A DNA stretch of 64,000 nucleotides from Acinetobacter sp. SAAs474 (lineage in GTDB: Bacteria > Pseudomonadota > Gammaproteobacteria > Pseudomonadales > Moraxellaceae): contig NZ_CP127915.1 of NCBI RefSeq assembly GCF_032823475.1, positions 310,001-374,000 on the forward strand, written 5' to 3'. Positions 46,810 to 58,595 of this stretch are shown here, piece after piece. Position 1 is the stretch's first letter; each line of letters starts with the position of its first letter. A program made the position numbers and the translations under genes. The notes beneath the pieces are model-generated. The model was given only the letters and a program-made list of their open reading frames with translations. It was not told the origin of the DNA and ran no database searches.

Positions 46810-47667
46810 ATGAATCTTGCAGCATTTGAGGCCTTTGTTAAGGTCATGGAAACTGGCTCTATTTCTTTAGCAGCCGATCAACTTTTTATTACCCAGCCCG
46901 CTGTAACAAAACGTATTCATAGTCTAGAAGATTATTTCGGTGTGAAACTTTTTGAATCCGCAGGTCGTGGGGTACAAGCAACCCATGCTGCGCACTCGCT
47001 GTTGCCAAAAGTCAAAAATTGGTTGAATGAGCTCGGTGATATTCATCACACCTTAAGTCATGAACAAGCGCAAGTTCAAGGCAAATTAAAAGTAGGCACC
47101 AGCCATCATATTGGTTTACATCATCTGCCCCATCATCTCAAACACTATACGCAACATTATCCAAATGTGACTTTAGATGTTCATTTTGTTGATTCCGAAC
47201 AAGCCCATGAACAAGTGTTAGCAGGTGATTTAGAATTGGCATTTTTGACGCTGCCGCCACAGGGCGATGAACGTCTACATTATGTGACGATCTGGAATGA
47301 TCCTTTAATTTTTGTGACTGCACCCTTCCATCCTCTAGCGAAAAAGCACAATTTAAAGCTTGAAGATTTATTAGAATACCCAAGCCTACTCCCTGCAGCA
47401 CAAACGTATACCAGTCAAATCACATTAGCTGAATTTGAAAAAAGAGCGTTAAAGCCAAAGATTACCATGAGTAATAATCCCCTTGAATCGATTCGCATGC
47501 TGGTGTCTATTGGATTAGGTTGGTCTGTTTTACCAAAAACTTTACTCAATCAAGATCTGCAACAGCTTGATATCCCATTTGAAATGAATCGCCGACTCGG
47601 GATGGTCTGGCATCCGGGACGTACTCAATCTCGTGCAGTGCAAGCGTTGATTGAAATGATGCAATAA
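46810..47667 (+). CDS. LysR family transcriptional regulator
   Basis: A 285-aa LTTR. The N-terminal helix-turn-helix reads FVKVMETGSISLAADQLFIT and QPAVTKRIHSLEDYFG (residues 9-44), and a periplasmic-binding-protein-like effector domain starts near GKLKVGTSHHIGLHHLP at 90. The histidine-rich start of the effector domain (HHIGLHHLPHHLKHY) is unusual. It has no divergent partner; the DUF2061 gene lies upstream on the same strand behind a terminator, so the target is unknown. The ATG at 46810 has no clear ribosome site. Confidence 0.92.
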   Translation: MNLAAFEAFVKVMETGSISLAADQLFITQPAVTKRIHSLEDYFGVKLFESAGRGVQATHAAHSLLPKVKNWLNELGDIHHTLSHEQAQVQGKLKVGTSHHIGLHHLPHHLKHYTQHYPNVTLDVHFVDSEQAHEQVLAGDLELAFLTLPPQGDERLHYVTIWNDPLIFVTAPFHPLAKKHNLKLEDLLEYPSLLPAAQTYTSQITLAEFEKRALKPKITMSNNPLESIRMLVSIGLGWSVLPKTLLNQDLQQLDIPFEMNRRLGMVWHPGRTQSRAVQALIEMMQ

Positions 47668-47776
47668 AAGCTCAAGTGATCATCGTATGTTAATCTTGCG
47701 ATAATCACCAGAGATCTCATGCCAATCGTACTGCTCATCACGGCATTAAATTATCAGCCCTGTACGATTGACATGA

Positions 47777-48013
47777 TTAAACCGAGTCTTCATGCAAAGA
47801 TTCATTTAATTGATCAACCACGATTGCCCATTCACCATCTGATTTAATTTTTTCAGCTAAAAATTGTCGCTGTGCTTCAGACCAAAAATCCGCTTCGGTA
47901 ATTTTAGTATCGGCAGCAAGTTGGTGGGTCACGATAAATAACGCAATTGCGTCTGCAGAAGAATCTAATCCTAGTTGTTCAAAGAGGTGTGTCATTCTTG
48001 GGCGTGTTGACAT
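47777..48013 (-). CDS. DUF2789 domain-containing small protein
   Basis: A 78-aa soluble protein (RMTHLFEQLGLDSSADAIAL, then FWSEAQRQFLAEKIKSDGEW and VVDQLNESLHED) that matches the DUF2789 pattern. AAGGAG lies 7 bases before the ATG at 48013, which settles the start over an upstream frame extension. No function is known for the family. It is convergent with the LysR gene and on the same strand as the HAD phosphatase gene. Confidence 0.87.
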   Translation of the reverse strand: MSTRPRMTHLFEQLGLDSSADAIALFIVTHQLAADTKITEADFWSEAQRQFLAEKIKSDGEWAIVVDQLNESLHEDSV

Positions 48014-48119
48014 TGTTATTCTCCTTTTTGCAGATTTATAAATCACTGAAACTAATGTAATCAATTTTGAAATCAATAACAATCCTCTCGCATCATCATT
48101 GACACTTCATTGCTTCACA

Positions 48120-48141
48120 TTCAGCACCTTAAAGTGCTGAA
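48120..48141 (-). terminator. Hairpin after the HAD phosphatase gene
   Basis: TTCAGCAC and GTGCTGAA pair around a 6-base loop 52 bases past the HAD stop. On the minus strand it is followed by TGTGAAG and not a T run, so termination is uncertain. Confidence 0.4.
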
Positions 48142-48192
48142 GTAGAATAAACTAGCATGATGAATTGAATCATCTTTAATTTTTAACTCAGG

Positions 48193-48843
48193 TTAAATCG
48201 ACCAATCTTGAATTTGCCATTCTTGCTGCTGTGCCAAATGTTTGAGGCGCTCATCGGGATTAACTGCAATCGCATGGTCAGCATATTCCAACAAAAAGCG
48301 ATCATTGATCGAATCTGAATATGCCCAAGACTCAACCACATTTCTTCCTGCTAACCATTGATTTAAACGGACAAGTTTGCCTTGTTGATAACAAGGAATA
48401 TTAATGACTTTTCCAGTATATTGCCCATCTATGACTTCTGCATTGGTTGCAATCACTTCAGTAATACCAAATTCATGAAAAATAGGTCGGGTAATAAAAT
48501 CTGATGTTGCCGTAATCCCAACCAGTTGATGGCCTGCCTGTTGATGTTTCTGAATGGCCTTAAAGCCTTCAGGGCGCATTTGTGGTCGAATGACCTTTTG
48601 CATAAACAATTGATGTAATTCGGTTAAATAAATAGAATCATGCTGTGTTAAAAACTCAAAAACAAATTCGTTATACGCTATTGGATCAAGCTGACCTGCC
48701 TTATAATCCTCATAAAATTGATCATTCATTTGACGATGACGAACTGGATCAACAAGACCTTCATTCACGAGAAACTCTCCCCATGAATGGTCTGAATCTG
48801 TATTTAATAGGGTATGATCGAGATCAAATAGCGCCAATTTCAT
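48193..48843 (-). CDS. HAD-IB family phosphatase (SerB-like)
   Basis: A 216-aa haloacid dehalogenase superfamily hydrolase. Motif I is FDLDHTLLNTDSD (catalytic Asp residues 7 and 9), motif II is the GITATSDFITRPIF threonine/serine region, and the acidic motif IV is YSDSINDRFLLEYAD. The cap insert follows motif I. Relatives dephosphorylate phosphoserine, phosphorylated lipids or sugars; the substrate is not known. GAG lies 8 bases before the ATG at 48843. It is divergent from rppH. Confidence 0.92.
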   Translation of the reverse strand: MKLALFDLDHTLLNTDSDHSWGEFLVNEGLVDPVRHRQMNDQFYEDYKAGQLDPIAYNEFVFEFLTQHDSIYLTELHQLFMQKVIRPQMRPEGFKAIQKHQQAGHQLVGITATSDFITRPIFHEFGITEVIATNAEVIDGQYTGKVINIPCYQQGKLVRLNQWLAGRNVVESWAYSDSINDRFLLEYADHAIAVNPDERLKHLAQQQEWQIQDWSI

Positions 48844-49026
48844 AAAAATACTCGTAAAAGCTTTAATTTAAGAAAAAAATTGTAAATCTATCTCCGCTAG
48901 TCGATAGAAATTCGTTAAGATCATAGCAATTTTAACATTTTTAAACTTTGCTTTTTTTCGAGTTGGATAAAGAAATAAAAATCCCCGAATGCAAAGAATT
49001 GAATTAAACATATTTTAGGTAGCCAA

Positions 49027-49509
49027 ATGATCGATTCTGAAGGTTTCCGACCCAATGTCGGGATCATTTTGGCAAACGAATTTGGACAAGTTTTATGGGC
49101 AAAGCGCATTGGTCACAATGCATGGCAATTTCCACAAGGAGGTATCCAAAATGGAGAAACCCCTGAACAGGCACTTTATCGTGAGCTGAGAGAAGAGGTT
49201 GGCTTACTGCCCGAACATGTCGAAATTATAGCGCAAACAAAAGGTTGGCTGCGTTATCGTTTGCCACATCGATATATACGTATGGATTCAGATCCTGTAT
49301 GTATTGGTCAAAAACAAAAGTGGTTTTTATTAAAACTAACAGCGCCTGTACAAAATATTCAACTGGATTTATCTGATCCACCTGAATTTGATCAATGGCA
49401 ATGGGTAAGTTATTGGTATCCATTAGGGCAAGTCGTTAATTTTAAACGTGACGTATATCGAAAGGCCATGGTGGAGCTGTGCCATCAGTTACCACAAAAT
49501 AAAATTTAA
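49027..49509 (+). CDS. rppH: RNA pyrophosphohydrolase RppH
   Basis: RppH removes pyrophosphate from the 5' end of triphosphorylated RNA and so starts 5'-end-dependent mRNA decay. The 160-aa protein carries the Nudix box [20 protein letters not shown] (residues 38-57, continuing VGL) and the [15 protein letters not shown] start typical of RppH. AGGT lies 7 bases before the ATG at 49027. It is followed by ptsP, the same order as in enterobacteria, although a weak hairpin lies between them. Confidence 0.96.
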   Translation: MIDSEGFRPNVGIILANEFGQVLWAKRIGHNAWQFPQGGIQNGETPEQALYRELREEVGLLPEHVEIIAQTKGWLRYRLPHRYIRMDSDPVCIGQKQKWFLLKLTAPVQNIQLDLSDPPEFDQWQWVSYWYPLGQVVNFKRDVYRKAMVELCHQLPQNKI

Positions 49510-49534
49510 AAATCGCATTTTAATGCAGATTTTT
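49510..49534 (+). terminator. Weak hairpin between rppH and ptsP
   Basis: AATCGCATT pairs with AATGC-GATT (one bulged A) and is followed by TTTT. It may reduce read-through into ptsP. Confidence 0.4.
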
Positions 49535-49583
49535 CAAAAAACTATTGCTATAAATAACGGTAACAATTTTAGGGAGTAACCCC

Positions 49584-51881
49584 ATGTCAAATATGCAACT
49601 GGATACATTAAGACGCATTGTTCAAGAAATCAATGCGTCGGCCAGTTTGCATGAGTCCTTGGATATCATGGTCAACCAAGTTGCTGAAGCCATGCATGTA
49701 GACGTCTGCTCTATTTATTTGCTGGATGAACGGAATCAACGCTATTTACTCATGGCATCTAAAGGGCTAAATCCAGAGGCAGTAGGACATATCTCTTTAC
49801 ATACCAGTGAAGGCTTAGTGGGCTTAGTCGGTCAACGTGAGGAAATTGTTAATCTAGATAATGCGCCTAAGCATGAACGTTTTATGTACTTTCCTGAAAC
49901 AGGTGAAGAACTATATAACTCATTTTTAGGCGTCCCTGTGATGTATCGTCGCAAAGTCATGGGCGTATTGGTTGTACAAAATAAAGAATCTCAAGATTTT
50001 AGCGAGGCAGCAGAGTCCTTTTTAGTGACATTGTGCGCACAATTATCAGGCGTCATTGCACATGCACATGCAGTGAGCAATATTGACGTATTTCGTAAAG
50101 CCAGCAGTTTACCTGCCTATAAGACCTTTCAAGGTGTTTCTGGTTCTGGCGGCATTGCAATTGGTCGTGCTATTGTTTTATATCCACCAGCCGATCTCAA
50201 TGCCGTTCCAGATCGTGAAGCAGAAGATATTAGTGAAGAACTGGCTTTACTCGATAATGCACTGGGTACTGTACGTAAAGAAATTCAAGCACTTGATGAT
50301 AAAATGCAAGATGCCTTAATGGCTGAAGAACGGGCATTATTTAGTGTTTTTTTAAGAATGCTGGATGAAAATGCCCTACCGACCGAAATTAAAGATGAAA
50401 TTCGTGCAGGCAATTGGGCACAAGGTGCTGTACGTAATGTCATTGATAAACATATTGCACTCTTTGCCCAAATGGAAGATGACTATTTGCGTGAACGTGT
50501 ATCTGATTTAAAAGATTTGGGACGCCGTATTCTTGCATCCTTACAAGAGGCAGATTCAAGCCATCGTGAATTGACAGACGAAAGTATTTTAATTGGTGAA
50601 GAAATTTCAACGGCTGCCTTGGTTGAACTTCCTGTCGATAAAATTGCCGCGATTGTCACCAGTGAAGGTGCGATGAATTCACATATGGTGATTGTATCAC
50701 GTGCCTTGGGTATCCCTACGGTTGTTGGTGTCACTGAATTACCGATCAGTACCCTCGATGATGTCGAGATGATTGTTGATGCCCATCAGGGTCGTGTCTT
50801 TATTAATCCGCCACGACGCTTACGTACACGCTATAAGGAAATTCAAAAAGAAGAAGAACAAATTGCTAAAGACTTAAAACAGTATGAAACCAAAGATGCT
50901 ATTACGCCCGATGGTGTTGCAGTACGTTTATTTGTCAATACAGGCTTAATGATTGATGTCGTTCGTGGTGTACAACGTGGCGCTAAAGGTGTGGGATTAT
51001 ATCGCTCTGAAATTCCGTTTATGCTGCGTGATCGTTTTCCTGGAGAAGAAGAACAACGTGCCATTTATCGCCAGCAGCTGAGTCATTTTGCCAATAAATC
51101 AGTGGTTATGCGTACACTGGATATTGGTGCAGATAAAGATTTACCCTATTTCTCAATTGAAGAAGAAAATTCAGCTTTAGGATGGCGTGGTATTCGTTTT
51201 ACACTAGATCATCCCGAAATTTTTTCTTCACAAATTCGTGCCATGCTAAAAGCCAGTATCGGTCTTAATAATTTACATATTTTATTACCGATGATTACCA
51301 GTGTGAGCGAGGTCGAAGAGGCACTATATTTACTTGATCGTGATTGGCATGCCGTACAGGAAGAAGAACAGGTTAAGATTACCAAACCGAAAATTGGCAT
51401 TATGGTTGAAGTACCCAGTGTACTTTTTCAAATTGATGAGTTTGCAGATCTGGTTGATTTTTTCTCTGTAGGTTCAAATGACTTAACACAATACCTTTTG
51501 GCGGTGGATCGCAATAACTCACGCGTTGCCAATGTCTACTCTCACTTTCATCTGGCCGTATTACGTGCTTTAAATCGCTTGGTACAAACCTGCCATCAAT
51601 ATGATAAACCCGTCAGTATTTGCGGAGAAATGGCAGGTGACCCACTCTCTGCTATTTTACTCATGGCGATGGGCTTTAATACACTATCCATGAGTTCGAG
51701 TAATATCTTACGTGTTAGGAAAGCCATTTGTCATGTGCCAATGACCGATGCAAAAATGCTTCTAGAACGTGCATTAACGATTAATAATCCGCTTATTGTC
51801 AAAAGTATGATGGAGTATTATTTTAAAACACATGGTTTGGGAGAAATGGTGAAATCAAGTACACGAATAATTGGTGCTTAA
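49584..51881 (+). CDS. ptsP: Phosphoenolpyruvate-protein phosphotransferase PtsP (nitrogen PTS enzyme I)
   Basis: EI-Ntr takes phosphate from PEP and passes it to NPr, feeding the regulatory nitrogen-related PTS. The 765-aa protein has an N-terminal GAF domain (about 1-160) that in relatives senses glutamine or other metabolites. The EI core follows: active His367 in EGAMNSHMVIVSR, GVGLYRSEIPFMLRDRFPGE, and the PEP-binding EVPSVLFQIDEFADLVDFFS and SICGEMAGDP segments. AGGGAGT precedes the ATG at 49584. It lies 74 bases after rppH; ptsO and ptsN are not in the window. Confidence 0.96.
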   Translation: MSNMQLDTLRRIVQEINASASLHESLDIMVNQVAEAMHVDVCSIYLLDERNQRYLLMASKGLNPEAVGHISLHTSEGLVGLVGQREEIVNLDNAPKHERFMYFPETGEELYNSFLGVPVMYRRKVMGVLVVQNKESQDFSEAAESFLVTLCAQLSGVIAHAHAVSNIDVFRKASSLPAYKTFQGVSGSGGIAIGRAIVLYPPADLNAVPDREAEDISEELALLDNALGTVRKEIQALDDKMQDALMAEERALFSVFLRMLDENALPTEIKDEIRAGNWAQGAVRNVIDKHIALFAQMEDDYLRERVSDLKDLGRRILASLQEADSSHRELTDESILIGEEISTAALVELPVDKIAAIVTSEGAMNSHMVIVSRALGIPTVVGVTELPISTLDDVEMIVDAHQGRVFINPPRRLRTRYKEIQKEEEQIAKDLKQYETKDAITPDGVAVRLFVNTGLMIDVVRGVQRGAKGVGLYRSEIPFMLRDRFPGEEEQRAIYRQQLSHFANKSVVMRTLDIGADKDLPYFSIEEENSALGWRGIRFTLDHPEIFSSQIRAMLKASIGLNNLHILLPMITSVSEVEEALYLLDRDWHAVQEEEQVKITKPKIGIMVEVPSVLFQIDEFADLVDFFSVGSNDLTQYLLAVDRNNSRVANVYSHFHLAVLRALNRLVQTCHQYDKPVSICGEMAGDPLSAILLMAMGFNTLSMSSSNILRVRKAICHVPMTDAKMLLERALTINNPLIVKSMMEYYFKTHGLGEMVKSSTRIIGA

Positions 51882-51910
51882 TCAAGAGATGAGTATCAAT
51901 TTGGTTGTCA

Positions 51911-52105
51911 TTAGACCATCAAAGCAACAGATAAAAAAGGGAGATAATCATTCGAATATCTCCCTTTTTTATGTTTACAATAGCCACGTTTAGCATTTTT
52001 CTTTCGATCAACAAAAACCTGACTCTGGTTAACTTCATGCATATATTTGGCAACAAAATTATGCTGAATCGGTTTCATCTCTTTCTGAGTGATTTTTTTG
52101 GCCAT
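51911..52105 (-). CDS. Small basic conserved-looking protein overlapping the ptsP terminator
   Basis: A 64-aa lysine-rich product (MAKKITQKEMKPIQHNFVAK, then VFVDRKKNAKRGYCKHKKGR) starting at ATG 52105 with GAGG 8 bases upstream. The first 50 residues look like a genuine small basic protein, possibly RNA- or ribosome-associated by composition only. The last 15 codons run through the palindromic terminator at 51933-51970, so the tail NDYLPFLSVALMV is encoded by hairpin DNA and may be a recent extension. I do not assign a family with confidence. Confidence 0.7.
   Translation of the reverse strand: MAKKITQKEMKPIQHNFVAKYMHEVNQSQVFVDRKKNAKRGYCKHKKGRYSNDYLPFLSVALMV
51933..51970. terminator. Bidirectional terminator after ptsP
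   Basis: AAAAAAGGGAGATA and TATCTCCCTTTTTT pair perfectly around a 10-base loop. It ends ptsP and lies inside the 3' end of the small convergent gene. Confidence 0.92.
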
Positions 52106-52262
52106 GATATTTACCTCTATCTATCATGAGATCATTGATATATCGTTATATTACGCCATCCTGTTTATTTTTCAAGCACAGTTGAGTGATAAGGTTTAGA
52201 TTTATTCTTTTATACATTTTCGCCTATAATCAAAAATATAACGAATACTGAGAAGCAAAATA

Positions 52263-53309
52263 ATGAACGAGATATTACTGATTAAATATTCAGTAGGTGT
52301 CTGTATTGCGGCCCTATGTATTGTCGCTTATGTTTTTAGTATTTTTCTGATCGATAAAAAGAAGCATTTAAAAGGTAGTATTCTCTTTCACCTCAGTCAA
52401 GCTTTTGCCTTATGTTGTTTAGTTGTTGTAGTGGGATTATATACCCAAATGGCAATCATCGACTTTAAACTGGCTTTTATCTCAATCAAAATTGTAGATT
52501 TTCTGATTGTACTGTCAATTGCCCTGATTTTAATGAGAAAGTTATTTTTACTGATTAACTTATTGGAACGTACTCAAATCCAAAAAGGCAGCGATCCAAC
52601 ATCAGCAAAAATTATTTCGCGTATATTTAAAATCAGCATTTTTTTGATACTTACCTTGCTCTTTGGTGAACACTTTGGCATGAGTTTATCTGGCCTGATG
52701 GCTTTTGGTGGTATTGGTGGTATTGCAGTTGCCATGGCCAGTAAAGATATTCTCAGTAATCTGTTTTCAGGGGTAATGCTATATTTTGATCGACCATTTA
52801 ATATTGGCGATTGGGTCTGCTCACCTGATCGAGAAATTGAAGGAACAGTGGTGGAGATTGGTTGGCGCCTAACCAAGATCGTTACCTTTGATCATCGCCC
52901 TCTCTATATTCCCAATTCAGTCTTTTCATCGATTAGTGTTGAAAATCCGGGGCGCATGTCCAATCGACGTATTAAAACAGATATCGGTTTACGTTATGAG
53001 GATGCGAATAAAATTGCGGCTATTGTTGATGATATCTATAACATGCTACTACATCATCAAAAAATTGACACCAGTCAAACATTATTGGTCAACTTTAATG
53101 CCTTTGCCGATTCATCTCTCAATATTATGGTGTATTGTTTTACCAAGACCACCAATTGGAGTGAATGGCTCACTGCACAACAGGATGTGTATTTGAGTAT
53201 TATTGAAATCGTCCATGCACATGGCGCTGACTTTGCCTTCCCATCACAAACGGTTTATCTCGATAAATCTTCACTCACTTCACAGCATAATGCATTCACC
53301 AATCATTAA
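52263..53309 (+). CDS. MscS family mechanosensitive ion channel
   Basis: A 348-aa channel with about four to five membrane segments (5-27, 41-61, 68-90, 120-140 and the pore helix). The pore-lining MscS region reads [20 protein letters not shown], where glycine and alanine packing is seen, followed by [17 protein letters not shown] and the beta domain with [20 protein letters not shown] and [20 protein letters not shown]. It probably opens under osmotic downshock. GAGAAG lies upstream of the ATG at 52263. Extra N-terminal helices resemble YbdG or YnaI rather than MscS itself. Confidence 0.93.
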   Translation: MNEILLIKYSVGVCIAALCIVAYVFSIFLIDKKKHLKGSILFHLSQAFALCCLVVVVGLYTQMAIIDFKLAFISIKIVDFLIVLSIALILMRKLFLLINLLERTQIQKGSDPTSAKIISRIFKISIFLILTLLFGEHFGMSLSGLMAFGGIGGIAVAMASKDILSNLFSGVMLYFDRPFNIGDWVCSPDREIEGTVVEIGWRLTKIVTFDHRPLYIPNSVFSSISVENPGRMSNRRIKTDIGLRYEDANKIAAIVDDIYNMLLHHQKIDTSQTLLVNFNAFADSSLNIMVYCFTKTTNWSEWLTAQQDVYLSIIEIVHAHGADFAFPSQTVYLDKSSLTSQHNAFTNH

Positions 53310-53487
53310 TATGATCGAACTCAATGCATTGTATTATGCTCATCATACACAGAAATTTATGCGATAGCTTTACACATCATCTTACCAAGCTAAGCTTGGC
53401 TCAATCGGCTGTTGACATGGCCATCTATGCAATCAATCATTTACTGAGACAGCATATCATCATGCTTGTTTCTTATAGCAATAAAAT

Positions 53488-53516
53488 GGGGATAAGCGCA
53501 CATAGCGGTTATCCCC
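53488..53516. terminator. Terminator between the MscS gene and katG
   Basis: GGGGATAA and TTATCCCC form an outer stem with an inner CG/CG extension across one mismatch. Toward katG (minus strand) it is followed by ATTTTATT. Confidence 0.65.
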
Positions 53517-53589
53517 TTTAGCATGAAAGATGATGACTTTAAAGACTGTTGATTGGCTTTAAAGTACCTTCTCATCATCGCTCGAACAT

Positions 53590-56242
<2,653 letters not shown>

Positions 56243-57307
56243 CTAAACAATAATTTTTTTCCCTTCACGGATACAATAGAAAGGATTCACTAATTTTGAA
56301 GAATGGCGCATCGCTTTATGCAATTCAATTTCTGGCTGTTCTCTGGACTCATCTGTCAATTGAAAAGTTCGATAGCGAATGGCTAATGAGGATTTTGCTT
56401 GTAGGTCTTTATGTGCCTGAAATGCGTCCTCTGGATCCATATGCATATAGCGCATCAATTCACGTGGTGCATATCCACCAATCGGTAACATCGCGATCCG
56501 CGGCGCACCAAACTTTTGCTTGATTTCTTTAAAATGCCTTGAATATCCGGTATCACCAGCAAAAAAACAATGTTGATCTTGGTATAAAAGTGAAAAACCG
56601 CCCCATAATGCATGGTTCTGATCACGAAAACCTCGTCCTGAACCATGCTGTGCTGGCGTATATACAATTTTTAACTCTTTAAAATTAACTGTTTGCCACC
56701 AATCCATTTCGGTGACATGGAAATGTCGTGGTAAATACCAAGCATTGCCTAAACCGGTATAAATCATCATACCAAATTTATCATGCAACCAATTCAGTGT
56801 GGCTAGATCCATATGATCATAATGATTATGACTGAGTAAAACTGCATCTATTTTCGGTAATTCATCTAAACGTAATCCAGCTGGACATACCCGCTTAGCG
56901 CCAGTTCGATGGATTGGACCTGCGTAATCACACCATACCGGATCAGTGAGAAAATTATAGGGACCGATTTGTAGTAAGACCGTAGCGTGTCCAACAAACC
57001 AGACTTGCCAATCTTTTAAGTGAGCATGAGGACGTGCTTCAGGGACTATTTTCTTTTCATGAAGAGATGCATGGTGCACTTCAATGCTTTCATTTTCCCA
57101 CTTCGGCACTTTTCGAGTAAACAACCAGCGAAACATATCTGTTTCAGCCTGCGGTGAATTTGGCTCAACTAAATTAGTGAATTTTACGCCATTACAATGT
57201 AGAGAATGACCAAATTTAAATTTTGGTTTTGTCCAGATATGCATCCAACTTCCCTGGGTTGGTAAATAAAGTGATTGCTTCTCTACAACGTCTTTCATAT
57301 TGCTCAC
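56243..57307 (-). CDS. MBL-fold metallo-hydrolase, NAPE-PLD-like
   Basis: A 354-aa metallo-beta-lactamase fold enzyme. It has WFVGHATVLLQIGPYNFLTD near residue 105, the zinc motif SHNHYDHMD, PAQHGSGRGFRDQNHALWGG, and FFAGDTGYSRHF. The layout resembles N-acyl-phosphatidylethanolamine phospholipase D-type and bacterial RomA/YjcS-like proteins. The substrate is unknown; phospholipids are one option. GAGG lies 7 bases before the GTG at 57307; the ATG three codons later is an alternative. No signal peptide is seen. Confidence 0.9.
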   Translation of the reverse strand: MSNMKDVVEKQSLYLPTQGSWMHIWTKPKFKFGHSLHCNGVKFTNLVEPNSPQAETDMFRWLFTRKVPKWENESIEVHHASLHEKKIVPEARPHAHLKDWQVWFVGHATVLLQIGPYNFLTDPVWCDYAGPIHRTGAKRVCPAGLRLDELPKIDAVLLSHNHYDHMDLATLNWLHDKFGMMIYTGLGNAWYLPRHFHVTEMDWWQTVNFKELKIVYTPAQHGSGRGFRDQNHALWGGFSLLYQDQHCFFAGDTGYSRHFKEIKQKFGAPRIAMLPIGGYAPRELMRYMHMDPEDAFQAHKDLQAKSSLAIRYRTFQLTDESREQPEIELHKAMRHSSKLVNPFYCIREGKKIIV

Positions 57308-57558
57308 TCACCACCCTCATCTAGCGAAAACTTTGATTTTTTAAACAATTATTAGTATTTACAATAAATCTTGATGTCCAATCATAACGAGCGACCTAAG
57401 CCTATTAGCTGTATTTTTTGTGTTTTTATGTAGTCCTTAACTTGAGTGTTTATTTAAGTTTTTTTCCTACGATAGCAGATTAACATGCTTTAAATATGAC
57501 AAAATCACATATAGATTAAATGATTATAAACATGAATTCTATCACATTTACTAACATT

Positions 57559-57581
57559 TAAAAGGGGGAATCACTTTCCCC
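57559..57581 (-). terminator. Terminator after the EamA transporter gene
   Basis: GGGGAA and TTCCCC pair around a 5-base loop; on the minus strand they are followed by C and TTTT. It lies 24 bases past the stop. Confidence 0.7.
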
Positions 57582-57604
57582 GTATCTGCGATATTCCATC
57601 AAAT

Positions 57605-58507
57605 TTAAGTGAAATATTGTGTTTTCCAATCGTTCCAAAAATATAAAATAATACCGAACATCACCACAATAATTCCAAATAATGCATGCTGGCTAATTTG
57701 TTCATGATTCAGTGTTGCACCTAAAATCAAGGCAATCACAGGGGTCATGACATTACTCAATGAAACCGTAGATGCACTTAAACGCTTGATCAACCAGAAA
57801 TAACACAGCATCGCAACAATTGAAGACATAATCATGGTAAATACAAACCCCATTAGCGCATGTGTACTCGGAAGCTGTCGTGGTATATCGTGCCAAACAA
57901 AAGGTAAAATCAATAAGGATGCTACAGCAGAAATAATTAAAGAACCTGTTGCTTGAGACATTGGGCTCAAAGGTGCATTAATCTGTTTCACCCAAAAAAT
58001 TGAACTAACATATGAAATAATACTAATCAACATCAGGACAACGCCCCAAGGATTTATGTGATTATCAGCAGAATCAACAAATACAAAACTCAGTCCAGAA
58101 ACTGCAATCGCCATTCCTAGCCACTGTAAAGCGATCAATTTTTGTGTTTTTAAAATCATATGCCCAATCAAGCCTGCAACCAAGGGCGAAAAACCAAAAA
58201 TCAGCGCCATTAGACCTGAGGTTAAATAATTGGCAGCTAAATAAATAAATAATTGAGCACCAATCAAATTTAAACTTCCCGCCAAATAACTTTGTATCGA
58301 TATAGCATCTAAAGGTAATGGATCACGCATGATTTTGAGTAATGCCAATGCAATCAGCGATGCACCCAAATATCGAATCATTAATACCCACATGGGATGA
58401 ACTTCTTGTACGCTCCATACTATCGCCAATGGCGTCGTCGCCCAAATCAGCACCAATAAAGCATAAATACTTGCCGTCACGAGCATGGGGGAAGAGTTTA
58501 AACGCAT
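57605..58507 (-). CDS. EamA/DMT superfamily transporter
   Basis: A 300-aa inner membrane protein with ten hydrophobic segments arranged as two EamA repeats (about 12-140 and 155-295). Recognisable stretches are LIWATTPLAIVWSVQEVHPM, then LAANYLTSGLMALIFGFSPL and VSLSNVMTPVIALILG. DMT carriers export amino acids, drugs or metabolites; the substrate cannot be predicted. It lies downstream of the ring-hydroxylating operon on the same strand, but a strong terminator separates them. Confidence 0.9.
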   Translation of the reverse strand: MRLNSSPMLVTASIYALLVLIWATTPLAIVWSVQEVHPMWVLMIRYLGASLIALALLKIMRDPLPLDAISIQSYLAGSLNLIGAQLFIYLAANYLTSGLMALIFGFSPLVAGLIGHMILKTQKLIALQWLGMAIAVSGLSFVFVDSADNHINPWGVVLMLISIISYVSSIFWVKQINAPLSPMSQATGSLIISAVASLLILPFVWHDIPRQLPSTHALMGFVFTMIMSSIVAMLCYFWLIKRLSASTVSLSNVMTPVIALILGATLNHEQISQHALFGIIVVMFGIILYFWNDWKTQYFT

Positions 58508-58546
58508 AATTTACTCAATCTAGAATCAGAACATTTTGACAGGCAT

Positions 58547-58584
58547 AAAAAAATAGACTTAAGTTTCCCTAAGTCTATTTTTTT
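58547..58584 (-). terminator. Terminator of the aromatic dioxygenase operon
   Basis: AAAAAAATAGACTTA pairs with TAAGTCTATTTTTTT around an 8-base loop, just past the reductase stop codon. The A and T runs would allow termination in either direction. Confidence 0.9.
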
Positions 58585-58595
58585 ATCATATAAAT

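Noticed and set aside
53324..53521. 65-codon frame after the MscS gene
   Set aside because: It ends inside the terminator hairpin, has no ribosome site and has no coding character.
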